The notes under the pieces are model-generated. The model searched no databases. It was not told the origin of the DNA and saw nothing but the letters and a program-made list of their open reading frames with translations. From Owenia fusiformis (taxonomy: Eukaryota; Annelida; Polychaeta; Sabellida; Oweniidae), in the NCBI GenBank assembly GCA_903813345.2, contig CAIIXF020000009.1, forward strand, positions 17,201,759 to 17,261,758: a DNA stretch of 60,000 nt. Direction: 5' to 3'. Numbering within the stretch: position 1 is the first letter of the stretch; each line of letters starts with the position of its first letter. The translations under genes were made by a program, and so were the position numbers. Shown in pieces: positions 48,701 through 60,000 of the stretch.

Positions 48701-51325
48701 AAGACCCTTTAAAATCTGAATGGCTTCATAGGGCTACGGTTGTAATATGATCAACTGAACTGATCTTAAATCCAGGAGATCTTACAGAATTTACAATGTA
48801 TCTCCATATTTCTGTGTTAAAATAATAAAAAACACATATACATACATTTAAATAATTTGCTTTATGTTTAATTAATTTGGCTAACCTATTTTCCCAATCA
48901 CACTGATTCCTATTGGAAACAAATAAAATATGAGAACTATACATTTAACAACATTATTTAGTCTGAGATTTGATAAAGCATGAAAGGTTAGAAGCCATAG
49001 GTGAACTATTTATATGTAACTCCCCTAGAATCGGAGACCTGATACCTCAAAAATGTTCACACTAAGTGATGTTTTCATCTAGTAACCATGTTTAGCATGC
49101 TGAGGGCAGTTTAACATTTTTACAAAAATATTTTTTCTTGGCTTTACTGTTTATCACTGAGGCTCATGTCAGGATAACTTTTCCATGAGGAAAATGATAC
49201 AAATTCACAACTGGAAACATCACTCACCCATTAGGGCCTCTATGTTCACTGACTTTCCTTGGCTTGGCTTTGTGGTCGTCATTAGCTCCTGCATATCATG
49301 GCCCCCATATTCCAACACTGTGGACGTGTGCTGTTTTGCTAGTGGTCTTCGCTTCTTCACATTTGGGGAAGGACCTGACATACTATTCTCTGGACTTTTT
49401 GACTTTGCTCTAGACTCTGAGACATTCCTTTCTGGAATGAGTAAGTCAGATTTTGGTGGGGATCCTGGGAGGTTTTCAGGCATGGGGGAATCCTGGATTG
49501 GAGGGGACTGCTGTGGAAGCTGGGGCCCCTGGGAAGAGTCATACTCCTGATCTATATGTGCCAAAAAGTCATCAATATCAAATTCAGACACATCAGCACT
49601 ACTACGCTCTGAATCTGATTTTTGTAAACGACCTGATTGGCCGCCACGCTTTTTGATAGAATCACGTCTATTGTGAATGATATCCTTGACACGACCCCAG
49701 GCACTGCGATGACCTCTATGCGTATGACTGCGATGCATTCTTGGACCATCATATGGTGGGCTACCTGTTGTACTAAGGTTTTTCTGACTATTTGACCGTA
49801 CAAGAATTGGTGAGCCCAATTCTGTGTCCATTTCCTCAAGGTCATCAGCTGTTGCATCTAATAGTACAGGACTAGATCTTCTTCGTTTTAGCACTTGTGG
49901 TTTAATTTTAGAATCACTATCAGATCGTTGAATCTCATGGCCTGTTAAGGATTTACGATTCTGCTTTAGGAAGACTCGCTGTATTTCAATAGATGAAGAA
50001 CTGTCTGAAGCATCTGATGAGTTCGACTCCAGACTCCCTCTTCTTGCATCCCATCCTGGGGGTCCCATCCAGACACCGTCATAGAGATCTTCATCCTTAC
50101 TAGCAGGGATTGAGACAGGCTCACTTCTAGGGCTAGGGGAGCCTGAATCAGCTAAGCTAGTACTTGGAGTTGTTAAAGCTGAGCTAGCAGATTTTCTCAT
50201 GCCAGCTGACTCAACTCCACTGTCAACTGATTTCACTTCAGATAGTTCAATAGTTGGTGGATTGTGTATGATTCTCTGATCAAAATGATCTGTTGAGACA
50301 TAATCCTCATAATCATCTGCCTCTGGCTTGTTAGTGAACACACTTTTAATACTTTTCCATGATTTCTGAACTATGGAGCCCTTGTTCGATCGATGTTTCA
50401 TAGATTTTGAGTATTCTAAAGGTTTGTTTTTCTCTTTTTCAGGAGTTATTGGGGTTCTTGGCTTCACAGAATCTTGTAGATCAAGATCAGGATCATATGA
50501 GCCGAGAGATTGAGTACGTTTGTGGTGACCTTGTGGTTCAGATTCATTAAAGCATTCAACTTCATACATCTTATCAGCAGATTCATTGAAAACAACATCT
50601 TTAGGTGAACTTGTATACATAGCACTGTCAAACTGAGTTTTCATAAACTTCCCAATAGTTGAGGCCCTTGTCATTATATTACTTGATCCTTTTTGTCTGT
50701 ACAAAATCTCATTTTTAGCTTTTAGAAGATCTCTGGTATCTTCTAGGTATGAACATTTCTGTTGAAGTTTGGCATTTTCATTTTTTAATCGAGACAATTC
50801 TTCCATTAGACTGGCAAGGTTATCCAAATGTTCAAGACCCATACGCATTTTTGGACTAGCTGTTGCACTTGGGGGACCTGGAGATATGGGAGTCCTTGGT
50901 GTCCTGGGGGTCTTAAAAGACATCTGTCTCTGTATTTTCTGTTTGTTTATCTGTTCCATTTCTTCATATATTTCCATGATTGCCACACTTTTGTTTTGTA
51001 ACTGTTCAGTGTTTTCATCACTGTATTCTGTGAGAGCACCACCATGATATGAAAAACTATGTTTTAGTTCAACTTTAGAACTGCAGAAAAATTGCTCCCG
51101 TGCCTGTTTTATACGACACTGAGGAGATGTGGCAACCCTGCCCAATACACCCTCATCTCCACTTAATGATCTTGGGCTTAAAGGTGGTTCTAGATCAAAG
51201 TCTGTGATGAATGGAGTATCAGCTTTATGGTCATGGTCACTATAGTAGAATCCAGCTACTTCGTGATCATATTGTTCTTCGAAATCGAAGACAGCCTCGT
51301 TGTCATCTTCACCATCTGTGTCCAT
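33776..51325 (-). CDS. Large Ser/Pro-rich coiled-coil protein, 2,507 aa, family not recognised
   Basis: Coding exons in transcript order: 51325-49228, 45673-45593, 44923-43699, 43281-43148, 42629-42487, 40864-40753, 40519-40434, 40109-39897, 39173-39044, 37298-34616, 34394-33776. Every junction is GT/AG, phases agree and the sum is 7,524 nt. The ATG follows an acceptor at 51339-51340. Residues 1-160 are acidic then TPRTP-rich; 163-210 form a coiled coil (MEELSRLKNENAKLQ). Three short motifs, EFNKKMKEWE (about 706), FNRKLQDWEKKK (about 767) and EFAKKLQEWEEM (about 902), recur. A Lys/Glu helix spans about 809-881 and heptad-rich segments about 1135-1300. Residues 1408-2302 are disordered, dense in SP/TP/RS sites, with basic SPKLRFKLRRGQRPRS. 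This looks like a cytoskeletal or membrane-cortex scaffold regulated by phosphorylation, an inference from composition only. No enzyme domain is visible. Confidence 0.85.
38281..39112 (-). repeat. Minisatellite of 63/50-bp units, each carrying a 5' splice site
   Basis: About 13 tandem units straddle the 3' end of exon 39173-39044 of the coiled-coil gene. On the minus strand a full unit encodes KIDTSTYNTSWLDHLKAVGKN (21 codons). Each unit contains the donor CAGTAG|GTAAGAAT (in one unit GTAAGAAA); donors occupy plus positions 39036-39043, 38967-38974, 38916-38923, 38853-38860, 38803-38810, 38740-38747, 38677-38684, 38614-38621, 38551-38558, 38488-38495, 38438-38445, 38375-38382 and 38325-38332. 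Most spacings are 63, four are 50 and one is 69. The four 50-bp units lack 13 bp and would shift the frame. Confidence 0.92.
39174..43147. other. Introns of the coiled-coil gene
   Basis: Between the listed exons I see only AT-rich intron sequence. The plus-strand frame at 39370-39606 has no recognisable motif. Around 41690-41880 and 42960-43080 are scattered ATGGCCACCAT-type fragments of the mirrored-motif repeat family. Confidence 0.5.
45425..45580 (+). repeat. Polypyrimidine tract next to an exon donor
   Basis: About 150 bp of C/T-rich sequence (CCCTCCCCTCTTCCCCC-type) begins some 7 bases beyond the donor of exon 45673-45593, so it is purine-rich in the transcript. It is simple-sequence intron, possibly able to form a triplex. 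The open frames across it are compositional. Confidence 0.6.
45674..49227. other. 3.6-kb intron of the coiled-coil gene
   Basis: Besides the tandem repeat at 46390-47230 I see no exon or RNA gene. The segment 47780-48060 has an overall inverted look (TTACAGTTTA against TAAACTG near its ends) but the arms are too short to call an element. Confidence 0.45.
46390..47230. repeat. Tandem mirrored-motif repeat with GGAC tail
   Basis: Five copies with a period of roughly 140-155 bp, each containing ATAAAATTTGAACCAAA, a GTATTTGAGTTATCAA segment and a paired GGCCGCCATTTTGAAA / GCGGCCATCTTGAAAA core. The array ends in a GGACGAACGGAAGGAC-type tetranucleotide run at 47160-47225. It is intronic to the coiled-coil gene. 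Confidence 0.8.
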
Positions 51326-51338
51326 CTTCGTTGGAAGT

Positions 51339-54299
51339 CTACAATTACACAAAAATAAATAATTACAGATCTTCCTACACACACTACAAGATATCAATAA
51401 AATCGTTAGTAAAATGCCCAATCACTAAAATCAGTTTGTTAATTGAATAATATGCCTTTATATCCATTAAATTGGCATTATACTAAAAAGTACCCAATGA
51501 GATTGAATGCATTAGAGCGCATCCAGACTGCTAATGTAACTATATTCATCTCCTCACCTTAAACGTTGTCTCTATCTTTGTAATACAATTTATTTCTTAA
51601 AACAGATAACCAAGATGTATGTTTTCTCTTATCGAATGTAGATGTTTTCATTATTCATGTTAGTTGCAAGATGGCCTCCCCTGTGCATATAGAATACACA
51701 GCAATACTCTAGATGCAACAAGCAAATAAATAATGTTTATATTTAGCCTGAATGTGCACTGAAGGCATACCAGTTACAGTGAATCTATATAAGGTGAACA
51801 CATTTACCTATTTTTTACAAAATGATAATAGTAAGTGTTTAATAATACAGAAATGCAAAACTTACACAAAAAACGCTATAGAAATAATATATATTTCATT
51901 AAAAGTGTTGCTACAGAGGTATTTACCATAGGTGTTTACTATATAGAGGTGTTTATACTTTGCAATGAAAGTGTTTATAATAGCGATGTTTACCTAGGAA
52001 AGTGTTATAAAGACAGGTTTTACTGGACATGTAAATATAGGCTAACCAGCCCTTAGTAAAAACCTTGAAAATAGGAAATGTGAATCAATAAATGTCAAAA
52101 AGTAAACTGAAATAACCTTTCATAAATCAAAACAGACAGTGATGGAAACTTATCAATTCCCAAAATCTTAAAGCACATATACTAATTAAGGTTTATGTCT
52201 GTATGCTTGGATGACAAAAGAGAAGAATCACAAAAATCTCTCACAATAATCAGTAGTTTGGAATGAAACATAATTCTTAACATGCCATGTCCATTTTACA
52301 ACTGGTTTCAGTTACAACTTTCATTGAATCCAATGCAGGGACGGAGCCAGCTTTCAGTCAGGGGGGGGGGGTGCGATCACCAAAAAATTTCAGTCAGGGG
52401 GGTGTGATTACGCACCCATCGCACCTCCCCTGGCTAGGCTTATGTAATGTGTATTTCCATCTATGCATGTGTTTTCCTAAATACCTTTAATGTGGTGTTA
52501 ATGTACCTTTACTGTAAACCTTAAGAATACTGAGAAGGGCTCTTGCCAGGCTTTTAGACTGTTGCGCAGCACCACACTCTATTTAGCTCCCTCCACACCC
52601 TATTGGCAAATCATGACTGTTTCCATAGTCTAAACTTGACTGAATATACAATAATAGCATGTAAAAAGGATAAATCATAACATAAATATGATTTATCACA
52701 ATGAAATGGTTATTCTGAAGATGTTAGCACCACACCCTTAATATCTCCTGGTGAGAGCCCTGCTGAGGGTAGAGGTTGACAGTACTTTGAAAATTTATTG
52801 TTGAGGTATACAATGTTTCAGTTTTATCATTTCAAACACTGGAATATATGTCTGCTTAACATTAATGATCTCAAAGAAATTTCAACTCATGTTATGGAAA
52901 TCCTGGGATCAAAGACAAAATACTAACAATCACTATCTTTAATAATAGTGGTCCACATTATCTCAGTAGCAGTCAACAGTACCCCAGAAGAGGTCAACAG
53001 TAATCTCCCAGCAGTCAATAAGATATTGAAACAGTCAGAAGTCAATATTGTTGACTTTAATGAGGCAAGCAAAATGAAGTATTTAGTATGAGTTATTGCA
53101 ATGAAAATCACTGTTTATATTCTTCATATTCTTAGGGTAAACAAAACCCAATGATACTATCGTCCCACCTCTACTTGGAACAAACAAATCAAAGGCATTA
53201 ACACATTTTGGGAATGTTTCCAATTGGGATGTGCCATCTATTTCTATTACTTTATAACTTTAGTGTTCATACCTTGTTAAATGGCTGCCAACTAACACTT
53301 AAATTGTTCATTTTATTTGACATTAAAACTAATAGAGAGCAGATACCGACACATTCTTGCAAAAACTTAGGTAGGTAGGTTGTGTGATATCACTTAAAAT
53401 TAGAAAGATACTGATTGGTTATTTTTAAAAATCCTTTATTTTAACATTGCTTTTTTTAATTGGTAAATTCTTTTTTTTCCATTTATAAAATGGCACAACA
53501 CATATTTTCTTTAAAAAATTGTGATTATTCTCTGAGGATACAAAAGTAGTACTATTTACTGTAATATTTATGAAAATTCATCATCAAGATCTTGAGAAAA
53601 TGGATTTTAAGAGTCACTGGGAAAATATCAATATTCCATTGCAATTGTCTGTAATGACTCAAATTACTGAGGCCTTGATAGATCAGCATGAGTGTGTCAT
53701 TTAAAGTGAGATCGAGAAAATGTATTATGTTTATTTTACATTGTGGATGACTGAGCAAAAACTTCAACCTAAATTTGGAAATACATGTAATATAATACTG
53801 TTTTATGCAAGAACGGGATTTGAGATGTGCAAACTGAATGCACAATTTATACTATACTACTACTTTAAAGGAATCTCCAGTCTCTTTCCTATATGGTACG
53901 GCCTTTCACTATGAAATTAACCAGAACTCCCATAAAACAAAAATAAATTCTACTTCAAAGATTTCATGCTAAAACTAGAGTTATATAAAGCAGGCCGGAT
54001 TGGGCAAGATAAAGGTTTACTTCTAAGTCAATGTTGTTCATAGAAAGCTATCTTAAGATCTGAACTATGCAGAGAATCAAATCAAAATGTACATGTGTAA
54101 TTAAATTCTTGGAAATATATCCAAAAACAAAACAAAAATAAAGGTGTTTCTATAACTCAGACATACCACTTATTCCAGCAAGTATCTGAACATTTGGATC
54201 AAATCATACCTAATTTTGAGGCCTATAGTCCGAGAATGGTGCAGAAATGGCTCTATATCATTGTATAGCAATATATATCGATATACTGTCTCTCATTAA
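51339..54299. other. Upstream intron or 5' flank of the coiled-coil gene
   Basis: AT-rich, without a supported exon. At 52338-52440 is a short element-like sequence bounded by GGGACGGAGCCAGC and CCCTGGCTAGGC, with a poly-G run and GTGCGATCACC/GATTACGCACC inside, a type of G-run mini-element also seen in degenerate form around 7546 and 59390-59570. Confidence 0.4.
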
Positions 54300-54313
54300 C
54301 TTCCCTTACGGAA

Positions 54314-54590
54314 AATAATTGCTGCGACAGCGCTGTGACAGCGCTGTCGCAGCGCTGTGACAGCATATAGGCTTAAAATGATGGCTGGATCAATTTCAGC
54401 AACAATCCTCTCACATCCATACGCTGCGAGAATGCTGTGAGAGCGCTGTCACAGCATTCTATTTCCATCCATCGCTGCGAGAGGGATGTGACAGTAATTA
54501 AGTGGCTGGATCAATTACAGCAACATGTTCTCTTTGCCAAAGTTTGTGGCAGCGCTCTCACAGCACTCTCACAGCCCTCTCACAGCAGGA
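54314..54590. repeat. GC-rich palindromic minisatellite, locus 1
   Basis: Clusters of GCTGTGACAGC / GCGCTGTCGCAGCGCTGTGA-type decamers separated by ordinary AT-rich sequence. The decamer is almost self-complementary, so the clusters can form cruciforms. The same decamer family makes a denser array at 55690-55920. Confidence 0.75.
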
Positions 54591-54728
54591 AGTACCAATG
54601 CATTGTGGGTTAAAAAATTCAAACTTAAAATCAGTTAGAGCAGGAATTTTGTAGGAGGAAAGAACAAAGGAGTTATGCTGAAATGGCCATCATATCATTA
54701 CTAATTTACAAAGCATATGTAAGGTATT

Positions 54729-54970
54729 CAGGCCTGTCAACTGAGAATTTGAAGTCACGCCAGTTTTTTTTGCGTGACAGAAAATGTCACGCAAAATACG
54801 CATTTTACCTGGTAATTGTCAAGCAAAAATATTTCTGTAGAAATTTTTTCGAAATATGTTTACGATACGGTAAAAATACGAACGCCGGAAAAAAACGAAC
54901 GCAATTTGTTCGGATTTGTCACGCGAATCCCGTATGTGTCACGCATGTTCATTGGAAATTTTTCTCACCT

Positions 54971-55003
<33 letters not shown>

Positions 55004-55200
55004 TTGACGACAACGCGAGCGTAGCGAGCGCGAAAAATTTGAGGTGTTCAAAGTTTTGCAAAGGTGCTCAAACTTTGGCCAAAGGTGTTTAAAAGTTGGC
55101 CAAAGGTGTTCAAAATTTGGACAAAAGTGTTCAGATTTGGACTTAGGTGTCCAACATTTTGAAGTCACTCATATTAGGTGGTCCCAAGTTGACAGCCCTG
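54729..55200. mobile_element. Short TIR element (472 bp) with a 31-C tract
   Basis: The left end is CAGGCCTGTCAACT and the right end read inward CAGGGCTGTCAACT, flanked by GGTATT at 54723-54728 and 55201-55206. Inside are TGTCACGC repeats (four or more), a homopolymer of 31 C at 54972-55002 and tandem AAGGTGTTCAAA-type 20-25-bp repeats at 55040-55160. CAGGG ends resemble hAT elements, but those usually duplicate 8 bp, so the superfamily is open. No coding capacity. Confidence 0.65.
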
Positions 55201-55689
55201 GGTATTGTACTACTGATTATTTATAGATACCTTTGGAATGTTCTAGTGATCTAAGAAAAAGGATCAAATGAAATGAATTTTGTGCAAGTTAGTACATACT
55301 GCATGGTTAAACTAAAGGTCTGAAATATCAATGTATTAGCACATATAGACATTATAGTGCATCATAAAGGATAAAATTGATACAATTGGGGCAATTTTGC
55401 ATGTACATGTGCAATAACAGCTATACACATCTTTCAAACTGAACAATGGAATTCAAGGCAAAAACCAAATAAGGAGTGCATATAGGATATATAAGCTGGC
55501 TTGAATCCATAAAGTAAGTTTCTAATTAAATGCAAACTTGATCTAGGGTGCAAATATATTGTCATCAGTTAGATGGAAATGCAGGGTCTTGGTAGCTAAA
55601 TGTTTTCTGATATCCCTTATCTTCTTGTCTTGTTGCTATAGGTAACTAAAATTTATGTGTAGGAAGGATGCATAATCAATGCCATATAT

Positions 55690-55920
55690 GGCAATGCTGT
55701 GAGAGCGCTGTCGCAGCCTCATTTGCATGGTACATTCCGATGGGCTGTCACAGCGCTGTGAGAGCGCTGTCACAGCGCTGTGAAAGCGCTGTCGCAGCGC
55801 TGTGACAGCGGGCTGTGAGAGCGCTGCGAGAGCGGGCTGTGAGAGCGCTGTGACAGCGGGCTGTGAGAGCGCTGTGACAGCGGGCTGTGAGAGCGCTGTG
55901 ACAGCGGGCTGTGACAGCCA
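55690..55920. repeat. GC-rich palindromic minisatellite, locus 2
   Basis: About 20 near-continuous copies of a 10-12-bp palindromic motif (GCTGTGACAGC, GCGCTGTGAGAGC, with GGG insertions). It can form many alternative hairpins. The apparent 111-aa frame across it (repeating SQPAVTAL) is produced by the repeat. Confidence 0.85.
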
Positions 55921-57047
55921 GTAAATTTGTATAAGGGTTACATGTGTCGTGATATAATTAACATATATCATTGATATATTGGGTTACAAAAATCTTGCCA
56001 GATATACTTTTACAGATTCTATCTACCCGCCTATATAGCCACTCCTGCTCCTTAGTGTATTATACCAAGTTCACATTTTTTTGTAAAACCCTAATAAAAA
56101 TCCTGATATGAGTAAAGTAACCTCGGATGGATGTCTCCTGCAGTCAACCCATATAAAAAGGGCCCATATAAAAAGGAATTCTTGGTATGAACTGCATGTA
56201 ATAGAGAAAAGTACACATTTCTTCTTGACATATAACAGTTTTATAACAGTATAATGAAACTATGTTTGCAATGTAAGGAAAAGTTCGCTGTCTAGGCTAC
56301 GTTTATTGGAATACATAGAAGCTTTCTGAACTTCAAACAACCCTATTACAAACCAGACACCATTTAATCTTCGATCTGGGAGATCATTTGTGCTGGTAAA
56401 ATGTCAAAGTACTCTTGATTCGAGAAAGTGAAAAAAATAGATATTAGTAAAATGAAGAATTAGAAAAGAATAAGGTTAGCATGCATGTAGTCAATACTCA
56501 ACATGATCTATTGCTAAGGGTCTACAAAATATATGTATTCAGAATTATATGGTTTTATGATATCGTAAAAGAAATTAAGGAACATTTTAAGCACAGGTAT
56601 GCTCAAATATCATCCTTATATTACACAAATAACTTCATAATAAAACAACAACGCAAATACTTTAAATATTTATACCAAATACATGTATAGTATTTTTTAA
56701 GACTGCATACTTTAAAAGACATGATATGTGCATTTAGAAAGAAAAAAAGTATTTCATAAAATATTTGTGAAAACTTATGTTTGCTATGAAATGAAGAGTT
56801 CTTGTGAAGAAGATAACCCTGGGATGTTCTTAAAACCTAATATGTTAACATAAACCAAAGAGATAAGACACCTTTGAAGCGTGTATATTTCTAGTACAAT
56901 ACTGTTAATCCAAGTCACCCAGAATACAGCTAGATTTCAAACACTCAAAGATGTAATAAAATAAAGTGAAGATAATATATTGGATCTTCAAGCAAGATAA
57001 CCAGAATGTAATGTATGCTTCACTTAGCAGTACATTTCCATCTTACC
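55921..57047. other. AT-rich stretch with nothing recognised
   Basis: No exon, repeat array or element ends that I can support. The plus frame at 56481-56690 is AT-rich and has no recognisable motif. Confidence 0.4.
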
Positions 57048-57218
57048 TTTCCTAGAATCAATCTGTCTTTCTTCACTTGCTAAATATCTTTTCTCTCCAG
57101 TTTGGTGTTTTATGAGTTCATGGCTATTTGAGCATGACATTTCATTAACAATTTTCTGACAATTTGTTTTTGTTGAGCCACAACTATATGAGGCAGTAGA
57201 CTGGGTCTCATTAAGCCT
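57048..57218 (-). other. Probable upstream exon of the coiled-coil gene
   Basis: On the minus strand an AAATTTACAATAG acceptor precedes, and a GTAAGATGG donor follows, a 171-bp segment that is open in one frame (LNETQSTASYSCGSTKTN onward, ending DSRK). Joined directly to the exon at 51338 the open frame would be wrong by one base, so it would be 5' UTR, an alternative exon or linked through an exon I did not find. Higher GC than its flanks and good splice sites favour a true exon; the gene it belongs to is inferred from position and strand. Confidence 0.5.
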
Positions 57219-57252
57219 ATTGTAAATTAAACAAGACAGTAATATGACAAAA

Positions 57253-57566
57253 TGTCACCACCTAGTTGGTGGTTGGCACTATTATGGTTTTGAAAAAAAA
57301 TTGGTCAACTTGATGCATGTTGAAAAATACCCTTTTGAATTTTTTTACCTTGAGAAGGTCAAATCTCAGATCAAAACTCATATTTGAACTTCTGACAACT
57401 TGTAGATGATTCTGAAAAAATTGATGTCAGTCTCAACAGTATTTGTTAATTTATTGGAAGTTGTACAAATTTGTTATAGACGCCTACAGCTGGACGCCAA
57501 ACATGAACTGCCAACCACCAACCGCCGTCACAAAAATGGAAACCTTAACCACTTTTGGTGGTGACA
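57253..57566. mobile_element. MITE-like TIR element (314 bp)
   Basis: The ends are TGTCACCACC and GGTGGTGACA, with further inverted and direct TTGGTGGTTGG / CCAACCACCAACC motifs inside. No reading frame. A related AATGTCACCAACCC fragment occurs at about 57669. It begins 34 bp upstream of the exon at 57218. Confidence 0.65.
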
Positions 57567-57569
57567 TAA

Positions 57570-59680
57570 AAAGGAAAGCCCTCCTCCTGCCTAATTGGTT
57601 TTGAACCGAAATATATAGCAAGTTAAAAAGCTGCATCTATGCATCATTAATAAGGCATTAAAATACAAAAATGTCACCAACCCTAACAATTTGTTACAGG
57701 TATCAAATACATATCAAAAGCAGATGACTCCAAGCAACTGTACTGATGCTTATGACACACCCTAGGCCTCAGGTAAATATATGGAAGATAATCTATTTTA
57801 GGAATGAAAACATTTACTTTTATCGCAAGCTTAAGATTTTTGTTGAAATTATAACATTCATAAACCCAATAAATTATTTTTCATAAAATATTATTGAGGC
57901 ATAATATCTGTATAACAAGCCATTAACATGCAAAATGTCAACACCTACCATTTGTTACAGATATCAAATGCCAAAAACTGAACACCAACTGCCATTCACA
58001 AAAGAGTTGTAGACTATAACAATATATGGCCACTTCATAACAATCTGGAGGCCATTGCTCAAAAACATTCATTACCAGTATTAACGAATCATTGATAGAA
58101 AATCATAATTATTGTTTGAGACAACCAGTACATCACTCTTACTTAATTAATGAATTGTATTTTATCAAAACTTAACTCATGAAACTACAATTAGTTACAT
58201 ATAGTGTGAACTCACATGTAACTGAGACAATAGGCATTGCCCATACCACCATAATGACCCTAAATATTATCACACATCCATTATATACAGTAAAATATTA
58301 GCTGCGCCATAGCTTTCATGAAGAAGCAAATTAAGAGCCCTACCTGAAGCACCTCAGAAGCCTACTTCCAAGTGATCCATGATTATAACATTCCATTTAT
58401 TTCCTTTAAACTTTGACATTGATTTTCTAATGATTTACATCAACTAAAGTCAAACGCATCCTGTTAGATGTATCTTATTTTTCACAGTATCTAATTTCAT
58501 GATCAAAACACTTTGACATTTAATATATTTCAGTTTATAAACATACCTACAGCCGTTAAATTACCATTTATCCCGATTTACACTGTACAGCAAACATTTC
58601 CAGATAGACCAGTCACAAAGTATCCTGATAATTACGCTCATTTGCTAATGTTTTTACACTATAAACAAACGGCGCACTGTTTTTAAGAAGGCCCCTTTGG
58701 TAGAGCTACATTTGCCAAATTCCTGGGAGGTAGAAAGCCCTTGAAGATATATTAACTTTGTGGTCATGTTTTGAGACATTATGTAGGGTAGAAATGAGTG
58801 AAATAAGCAAGGAATAAGTAAATCAATATGATTCAAACATTCTAAATTATACAAAAAGCAAGAAGTCAGTTGTTTTATTCATAACTCAAAGAAAAATAGC
58901 ATATATAAAGCTTTCAATGGGCTAGTTCACTTATTATCAGAAGCTCCTTATTATCAACTTTTTGTAACTTATAATGTTATGTTTAATTTGAAACACTCAT
59001 AACTGTTGATGTTTATGTATACAGAGGATGAAAATAATTCCTGAAAATTGTTAGAATGATAACTTCATTTATTTTTAGCTCTTAATTTTTTGCAATTCCT
59101 GAATTACAATGGAAATGCAAAATCACAGTTGTCCTTGGAATGGTGAATATCTGCACTGGAAAGTGTTTGTTTTGGAAAGTGTGTTAAAATGGACTCTATT
59201 TATCTGAAGTTATGAGCTGTCAAAATCTTCATGATTGAGGGAGGAAGACAGTGTTATAATTACCATCGTTACTCCAGTTACATATTATGTACTTTCATGA
59301 CTGCCTAGTTATTGTAATGTTACCTTTGAGTGAGCGGGGATACATACTTGTATCATTCATAACTATAACAAGGTCCCAAAACGAAAATTGAGGTCCAATT
59401 GGAGGGCCCAAAATCAGCTTCTCCCCACATATGTTTTGCAGATTAGGTAACAAACTGGCATAACTGGGCATTATTTTTTAGGGGGCACAAAGTATCAAAA
59501 TTTGGGCCCGAAATTTTTTCTATGTGGCCCCCTCTCCTCTTGATTTCCAGATCAGCCCCTGGCTACGACAGTTCATAAGTCCATGGAAATCATAACATCA
59601 CAAGAGTAGACTTTCATGAATTTGAGAATGCTTTTGGAAATGTATCCCTGGTTATCATTTGGTATAGAACCAGAACAACA
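57570..59680. other. AT-rich flank, nothing firmly recognised
   Basis: No exon with convincing splice borders was found. Near 59370-59570 lies a GGGCCC / CCCCTGGCTACGAC-type dispersed fragment. Confidence 0.4.
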
Positions 59681-60000
59681 GCAACGCCAAAGCGTAGCGA
59701 ATCCCATCGAACAGCCATGGATGGCATTTTTACAAACAAAGTATATAGCAAAAATGGCAGGCATTTTTCAAAATGGCCGCCTTCTACCAAAAGTGTCATT
59801 AGACCATTTGCCATACTTATATTATATAGTATTCACATACCAAATATGAACAAAATCGCTCTACTACTTTTCGAGTTATAGTAAAATACATTAAAATGGC
59901 GGCCATTTTGAAAAATGGCCGCCTTCTACCAAAAGTGTCATTAGACAGTGTGCCATGCTTACAGTATTCACATACCAAATATGAACAAAATCGCTTCACT
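59680..60000. repeat. Mirrored-motif tandem repeat, continuing past the window
   Basis: Two copies of AATGGCCGCCTTCTACCAAA plus AGTGTCATTAGAC, and of ACATACCAAATATGAACAAA, at a period of about 160 bp, with ATGGCGGCCATTTTGAAAA between. Same family as 46390-47230 but a different subtype. Confidence 0.75.

Noticed and set aside
49185-49550. 121-codon plus frame and smaller ones over 49.2-51.4 kb
   Set aside because: Antisense shadows of the 2.1-kb first coding exon of the minus-strand gene.
55636-55971. 111-codon frame with repeated SQPAVTAL
   Set aside because: Produced by the decamer minisatellite; no start context, splice sites or conserved flank.

Overview
The window is from a nuclear eukaryotic genome, most likely a marine invertebrate. 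It is AT-rich, has long introns with GT/AG borders, and is dense in foldback and terminal-inverted-repeat (TIR) elements. It also carries invertebrate-type repeats built on a mirrored motif (ATGGCGGCCATTTTGAAA). A mollusc or other lophotrochozoan, or an ambulacrarian, would fit; the sequence alone does not settle the phylum.

Layout. 1-6169: most of an LTR retrotransposon with near-identical LTRs, a tRNA-Leu primer-binding site and a polypurine tract, but no recognisable pol; the window opens inside its 5' LTR. 6170-9300: a cluster of large foldback repeats, probably in an intron of a minus-strand universal-stress-protein-like gene whose first exon lies at 9314-9401. 11319-16721: a tandem duplication of a unit of about 1.19 kb. 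Its second copy is split by a 3,028-bp TIR element (13176-16203) with a 5-bp target duplication, subterminal repeats and a three-exon gene of its own; a second foldback element with a 5-bp duplication is nested in that gene's second intron. 16903-25684 (+): cyclin F (CCNF), 12 clear coding exons plus a tentative 7-nt first coding exon, followed by a long 3' UTR. 28117-30252: two mariner-like inverted-repeat elements, one of which has a transposase tail in both arms. 33776-51325 (-): a gene of 11 coding exons that splices in frame to a predicted 2,507-aa Ser/Pro-rich coiled-coil protein I do not recognise. An upstream, probably non-coding or alternative, exon lies at 57048-57218. 51.4-60 kb: introns or intergenic DNA with MITEs, GC-rich palindromic minisatellites and a mirrored-motif repeat at the right edge.

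Cyclin F and the large coiled-coil gene are convergent and share the repeat-rich interval 27.8-33.7 kb. The two observations I rate highest are (a) a minisatellite in the coiled-coil gene in which each of 13 units carries a 5' splice site, and (b) the TIR element with CACGGTG ends, a 5-bp duplication, an internal empty-site control and a spliced cargo gene. All exon models are read by eye from splice consensus and reading-frame continuity; no database search was possible.
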